Part shown: positions 60,990 through 64,000 of the stretch, piece by piece
Layout of the letters: the number at the start of each line of letters is the position of its first letter
Position numbering within the stretch: position 1 is the first letter of the stretch
Assembly (NCBI RefSeq): GCF_000280925.3
Contig: NZ_CP012109.1
Coordinates: 2,066,501 to 2,130,500, forward strand
Direction: 5' to 3'
Length of the DNA: 64,000 bases
Source of the DNA: Myxococcus hansupus
GTDB taxonomy: Bacteria; Myxococcota; Myxococcia; Myxococcales; Myxococcaceae
Program-made: the position numbers and the translations under genes
The notes under the pieces: generated by a model
What the model was told of the DNA's origin: nothing
The model's input: only the letters and a program-made list of their open reading frames with translations
Databases searched by the model: none

Positions 60990-61433
60990 TTACTCCGGCA
61001 GGACCTCGAGCTTGATCTTCGCGACCACGTCGCGGTGCAGGCGCAGCTCCACCTCGTAGTTGCCCAGGGCCTTGATGGGCTCGGGCAGGTGGATGTGGCG
61101 GCGGTCGATGCTCTGACCCTCGGCGGCAACCGCCTCCGCGATGTCCAGCGCCGTGACGGAGCCGAACAGCTTGTCCTGATCGCCGACGCGGCGCTTGATG
61201 GCGACCTTGATGGCGCCAATCTTCTTCGCCTGCTCCTCGGCCGCGCCCTTCAGCTTGGCGTTCCGAGCGGCGATGACCGCCTTCTCGTGCTCCAACTGAC
61301 GGAGGTTCTGCTCGCTGGCCAGAACCGCCTTCTTGCGGGGCAGGAGGAAGTTGCGGCCGAAGCCGTCCTTCACGGTGACGAGTTCCCCGGACTTGCCCAG
61401 GTTCTCGATGTCCTCACGCAGAATGACCTTCAT
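60990..61433 (-). CDS. rplI: 50S ribosomal protein L9
   Basis: 147 aa, full length. The N-terminal rRNA-binding domain MKVILREDIENLGKSGELVTVKDGFGRNFLLPRKKAVLAS is followed by the long connecting helix (about residues 42-75) and the C-terminal domain ending in VELRLHRDVVAKIKLEVLPE. It is the last gene of the rpsF-rpsR-rplI set, 27 bases after rpsR. Confidence 0.97.
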   Translation of the reverse strand: MKVILREDIENLGKSGELVTVKDGFGRNFLLPRKKAVLASEQNLRQLEHEKAVIAARNAKLKGAAEEQAKKIGAIKVAIKRRVGDQDKLFGSVTALDIAEAVAAEGQSIDRRHIHLPEPIKALGNYEVELRLHRDVVAKIKLEVLPE

Positions 61434-61460
61434 GTTCAGTCTCCTGTGCGGACCGGCGGA

Positions 61461-61850
61461 CTAGCCGACCACCGCGTTGTAGGGGAGGAGCGCGATGCCG
61501 CGGGCGCGCTTGATGGCCACCGCCACTTCGCGCTGGTGCTTGGCGCAGTTGCCGGAGATGCGGCGGGGGATGATCTTGCCGCGCTCGGTGACGAAGTACT
61601 TCAGCGTCGCCTGGTCCTTGAAGTCCACCGACGCGTTCTTCTCCGCGCAGAACCGGCAGACCTTCTTGCGGCCGAAGCCACGGCCACCGCCGCGCTTGTC
61701 GTCGTCACCACCCATACCGCCGCCGCGGTCGCCGCGATCACCACCGCGGTCACCCCGGTCACCACCACCGCGCGAACCACCACCGCCGAAGCCACCACCG
61801 CTGCGGGCGGCGGGGGCAGAGGCCGTCTTGCTATCCGTTCCGTTGCTCAT
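61461..61850 (-). CDS. rpsR: 30S ribosomal protein S18 with long RG-rich N-terminal extension
   Basis: 129 aa, against about 75 in most bacteria. The normal S18 core begins near residue 62 and keeps the zinc-type ligands (Cys65, Cys68, Cys102, His105) plus [18 protein letters not shown] and [10 protein letters not shown]. The first 60 residues are Gly/Arg/Asp-rich ([20 protein letters not shown]), disordered and of RGG-box type. S18 binds S6 on the 30S platform. The gene lies between rpsF and rplI with gaps of 51 and 27 bases. The ATG is the only start with a clear position before the core. Confidence 0.95.
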   Translation of the reverse strand: MSNGTDSKTASAPAARSGGGFGGGGSRGGGDRGDRGGDRGDRGGGMGGDDDKRGGGRGFGRKKVCRFCAEKNASVDFKDQATLKYFVTERGKIIPRRISGNCAKHQREVAVAIKRARGIALLPYNAVVG

Positions 61851-61901
61851 GAGCGTTCTCGTATCCTGGAATGGTCTCTAACGAATGGACCCAGAAGGCC
61901 T

Positions 61902-62378
61902 TCAGGCCTCCTCGGACGACTCCTCGTCGGAATCGCCGCCCTGCTCCTCGGAACCCTCGGAGCGGAAGCCGCCCTCGCGCTCCGGAGAGGCACCCGGACG
62001 GGTCTCCTCGACGTCGCCAGCCAGCTTCACGTCCTCGAGCACCGGACGCGTCTCGGGGTCCACCTCGTCCGCGATCTTCACGGAGATGTAGCGGGTGACC
62101 TCGTCCAGGTTGCGGAGGTTACGCTCGATTTCCGCCACCAGCTTCGCGCCGCCCAGGAAGTGGGTGTGCACGTAGATGGCGCGGGGCTGCTTCGCCACGG
62201 GGAACAGGGTCTTCTTCTTGCCCCACACCGTGAAGCGAATGACCTTGCCACCTTCACGGGAAACGATGCCGCGGACGCGCTCCTTGAGCTTGTCCACGTT
62301 GTCGTCCGTCAGGTCCGGCTTGACCAGGAAGATGGTCTCGTACTCACGAAGCCGCGTCGCGGCCTGCGTCTCAGCCAT
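61902..62378 (-). CDS. rpsF: 30S ribosomal protein S6 with acidic tail
   Basis: 158 aa from ATG 62378, against about 95-130 usual. The core LREYETIFLVKPDLTDDNVDKLKERV, TVWGKKKTLFPVAKQPRAIYVHTHF and NLRNLDEVTRYISVKI is complete by about residue 102. The rest is a Glu/Asp/Ser/Gly-rich tail (EETRPGASPEREGG...). S6 forms a heterodimer with S18. Upstream lies a 264-base region with hairpins that could hold a leader; pth is 264 bases away on the same strand. Confidence 0.95.
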   Translation of the reverse strand: MAETQAATRLREYETIFLVKPDLTDDNVDKLKERVRGIVSREGGKVIRFTVWGKKKTLFPVAKQPRAIYVHTHFLGGAKLVAEIERNLRNLDEVTRYISVKIADEVDPETRPVLEDVKLAGDVEETRPGASPEREGGFRSEGSEEQGGDSDEESSEEA

Positions 62379-62642
62379 TGTTTTCTCTCCCCTTGGGGTC
62401 GAGTGCCCTCCAGACAATCCGGAGAGCGGGGAAACGGTCAGCAGGCCAGGAGGCCCACCACCGGGGACGGGAAACCGCGCGCCCGTCTCCTTCGCGCTAC
62501 GTCCCGTGTACCAACACGGGAAGCTGGAAAAGAACATCCCACCGGGTCATCCCCGATGAGGGAACGGGCCTTCTATGGGGGGCCCCGGACCAAGTCAAGC
62601 GGCCGGGCGCCCTGGCCGCCCGCCAGGGGTGCTCCAGGCCGC
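62379..62642 (-). promoter_or_regulatory. rpsF upstream region, possible S6:S18 leader
   Basis: 264 bases without a gene. A stem CCCGTGT-TGGT-ACACGGG lies in it at about 62504-62521. In many bacteria the rpsF leader binds the S6:S18 pair for feedback control; no clear CCG-bulge motif of that leader was identified, so this is a suggestion. It probably also holds the rpsF promoter. Confidence 0.3.
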
Positions 62643-63218
62643 TCAGGCCTTCCGGTTGAACCGGTTCATGGCCACCGACAGGCCCTCGCGAATCCAGAGC
62701 TCCGCCATGTCCATGGCCCGGTCGATGAGCGCGTCCATCTCCCGGCGCTCGCCGTCGTCGAAATTGGACAGCACGTAGCCGGACACGCGCTCGCGGGCGT
62801 TGGGGCCCTCCGGCTTGCCAATGCCGAAGCGCAGGCGGATGAAGCTCTCGTCGCCCAGGCTGGAGACGATGCTCTTGAGGCCGTTGTGGCCCCCGCTGCC
62901 GCCGCCGGCCTTGAGCTGCAGCCGGCCCAGGGGCAGGTCCAGCTCATCATGGATGACGAGCACGTCCTCCACGGCCACCTTGTAGAAGCGCGCCGCCTCC
63001 GCGACGGAGCGGCCCGACAGGTTCATGAACGTCTGCGGCTCCACGAAGAGGACGCGCTCGCCCGCGAGCGTGCCCTGGCCCACCTTGGCGGCGAACTTCT
63101 CCTGGTTCAGGCTCGCGCGGGCCCGCGCCAGCAGCGCCTCCACCACCATGAACCCGATGTTGTGCCGGTGCCGCTCGTACTCGCGCCCCGGATTGCCCAG
63201 CCCGACGATGAGCTTCAT
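62643..63218 (-). CDS. pth: Peptidyl-tRNA hydrolase
   Basis: 191 aa, normal length. It frees tRNA from drop-off peptidyl-tRNA. The start [23 protein letters not shown] carries the catalytic His (position 20), then [11 protein letters not shown] with the conserved Asn, [11 protein letters not shown] with the Asp, and [19 protein letters not shown]. It lies between rplY and rpsF on the same strand. Confidence 0.97.
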   Translation of the reverse strand: MKLIVGLGNPGREYERHRHNIGFMVVEALLARARASLNQEKFAAKVGQGTLAGERVLFVEPQTFMNLSGRSVAEAARFYKVAVEDVLVIHDELDLPLGRLQLKAGGGSGGHNGLKSIVSSLGDESFIRLRFGIGKPEGPNARERVSGYVLSNFDDGERREMDALIDRAMDMAELWIREGLSVAMNRFNRKA

Positions 63219-63241
63219 GACGTGGCTCCCGAAACGAGAAA

Positions 63242-63271
63242 CGGGGCCAGCCCCTTACCGGGCCGGCCCCG
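63242..63271 (-). terminator. Hairpin between rplY and pth
   Basis: CGGGGCC (63242-63248) and GGCCCCG (63265-63271) form a 7-bp stem between two genes of the same strand. It lacks a U run; it may reduce read-through from rplY into pth. Confidence 0.3.
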
Positions 63272-63299
63272 CTCCAGGAAGACAGCGGGTGACGACAGC

Positions 63300-63962
63300 T
63301 TACTTCTTCGCCGGCGCCTTCGCGTCCTTGGCCGGAGCCGCCTTCGCGTCCTTGGCCGGAGCCGCCGCCGCGGCAGCCGCCGCCGGACCCGCCTCAGCGG
63401 CCTCGGGCGCGCTGATGACGGCCAGGGTGTAGTTGACGTTCGTCTTCACCGACACGCCCGCGGGCAGCTTCACATCGTTGATGTGGAGCACCTCGGTGAT
63501 CTTCATCGGGGTGACGTCCACCTCGATGCGCTCGGGGATGGCCGCGGGCAGCGACCAGACCTCGAGCTCACGGCGGGCCTGGGTGAGCAGACCGCCGTCC
63601 GCCACGCCCTGCGCGCGGCCGGTGAGCACCAGCGGCACGTTGACCTTCACCTGCTCGTCCGCGCGCACGTCCAGGAAGTCGGCGTGCAGGATGGCGCGGG
63701 TGACGGGCTCCATCTGGTAGTCCTTCAGGAGCACTTCACGGTCGCCGCCCGCCACCTTGATCTTGATCAGGGTGTTGAACTTGTGCGGGGTGTTGATGGC
63801 CTGGCGGACCGCCTTGGGGTCCACGGAGATGTGCACCGGCTTCTCCAGGTGCTTTCCGTAGACGACGGCGGGAATCAGGCCCTGGGCGCGCAGGCGGCGG
63901 GCAACGCCCTTGCCGGAGCCTTCACGCGGCTGGGCCTCGAGGGTGCTCGTATTGGCGGTCAT
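63300..63962 (-). CDS. rplY: 50S ribosomal protein L25, long (CTC) form
   Basis: 220 aa. The N-terminal 5S-rRNA binding L25 domain (about residues 5-95: LEAQPREGSGKGVARRLRAQGLIPAVVYG) is followed by the TL5/CTC C-terminal beta domain (about 100-185). The last 35 residues are an Ala/Lys-rich tail (AAPAKDAKAAPAKDAKAPAKK) with a repeated PAKDAKA unit, a low-complexity extension beyond the usual length. It is the first gene of this cluster; its promoter lies near the window edge. Confidence 0.95.
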   Translation of the reverse strand: MTANTSTLEAQPREGSGKGVARRLRAQGLIPAVVYGKHLEKPVHISVDPKAVRQAINTPHKFNTLIKIKVAGGDREVLLKDYQMEPVTRAILHADFLDVRADEQVKVNVPLVLTGRAQGVADGGLLTQARRELEVWSLPAAIPERIEVDVTPMKITEVLHINDVKLPAGVSVKTNVNYTLAVISAPEAAEAGPAAAAAAAAPAKDAKAAPAKDAKAPAKK

Positions 63963-64000
63963 GGAATCCTCACGAAAGGGACTGCGGGTGCCATCGTCGG

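Noticed and set aside
62379..62642. Definite S6:S18 ribosomal leader
   Set aside because: Hairpins are present, but the CCG-bulge structure could not be recognised by eye, so it is listed only as a possibility.

Overview
The window is high-GC DNA that reads as a delta-proteobacterium of the Myxococcales, most likely Myxococcus or a close relative. The clues are a MYXO-CTERM-type sorting tail, a eukaryote-like Ser/Thr kinase, many lipoproteins, Gly-rich extensions, heavy use of overlapping ATGA/GTGA/TTGA starts, and strong GC3 bias that creates long antisense shadow ORFs. No rRNA, tRNA or CRISPR array was seen. All family calls are from reading the sequence and from memory of the families; no database search was run.

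Layout. 1-9.5 kb: a Flp-type pilin, a membrane-anchored bicupin, a pair of large multi-pass membrane proteins (one frameshifted), an autoregulated TipA-like MerR regulator, a membrane protein, a degenerate-looking amidohydrolase and an RlmI-like methyltransferase. 9.7-21.2 kb: an accessory island of visibly lower GC with a membrane-fused spermidine-synthase-like protein, and divergently a coupled cassette (Cys-rich lipoprotein, beta-propeller, 1920-aa secreted RHS protein with a zincin-like HExxH tip, second Cys-rich lipoprotein), ended by a decayed IS701-type element. 21.4-28.2 kb: Ser/Thr kinase, truA, a membrane protein with a duplicated tail, Usp, NhaP-type antiporter, TVP38-type protein.

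28.1-36.5 kb: a seven-gene arginine operon (argF', argB, argE, argH, argG, a P-loop NTPase of unknown role, argC) divergent from argR, with TGAATATTCA-like boxes between them. Its transcarbamylase belongs to the N-acyl-ornithine type, so arginine is probably made through an N-acyl-citrulline, with the M20 enzyme removing the acyl group. 36.5-49.1 kb: single genes: secreted duplicated-domain protein, ECF sigma factor, an HxlR/QOR2-like redox switch pair, a lipobox plus MYXO-CTERM protein, a secreted M20 amidohydrolase, DUF418, di-heme oxidoreductase, lipoprotein, flavin monooxygenase and a small methyltransferase.

49.1-64 kb: housekeeping genes: clpB, a DUF1844 operon with a very acidic protein, thiE / class-I amidotransferase-like hydrolase / thiD, dnaB, a LytTR two-component system with an acyltransferase, then rplI, rpsR, rpsF, pth and rplY. 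The acyltransferase-kinase-regulator operon sits between rplI and dnaB, which are neighbours in many bacteria. S6 and S18 carry long oppositely charged tails.

Three genes (YfhO-like, HxlR, MYXO-CTERM protein) each lack one base in or next to a G/C run. They are either recent mutations or homopolymer errors in the assembly.
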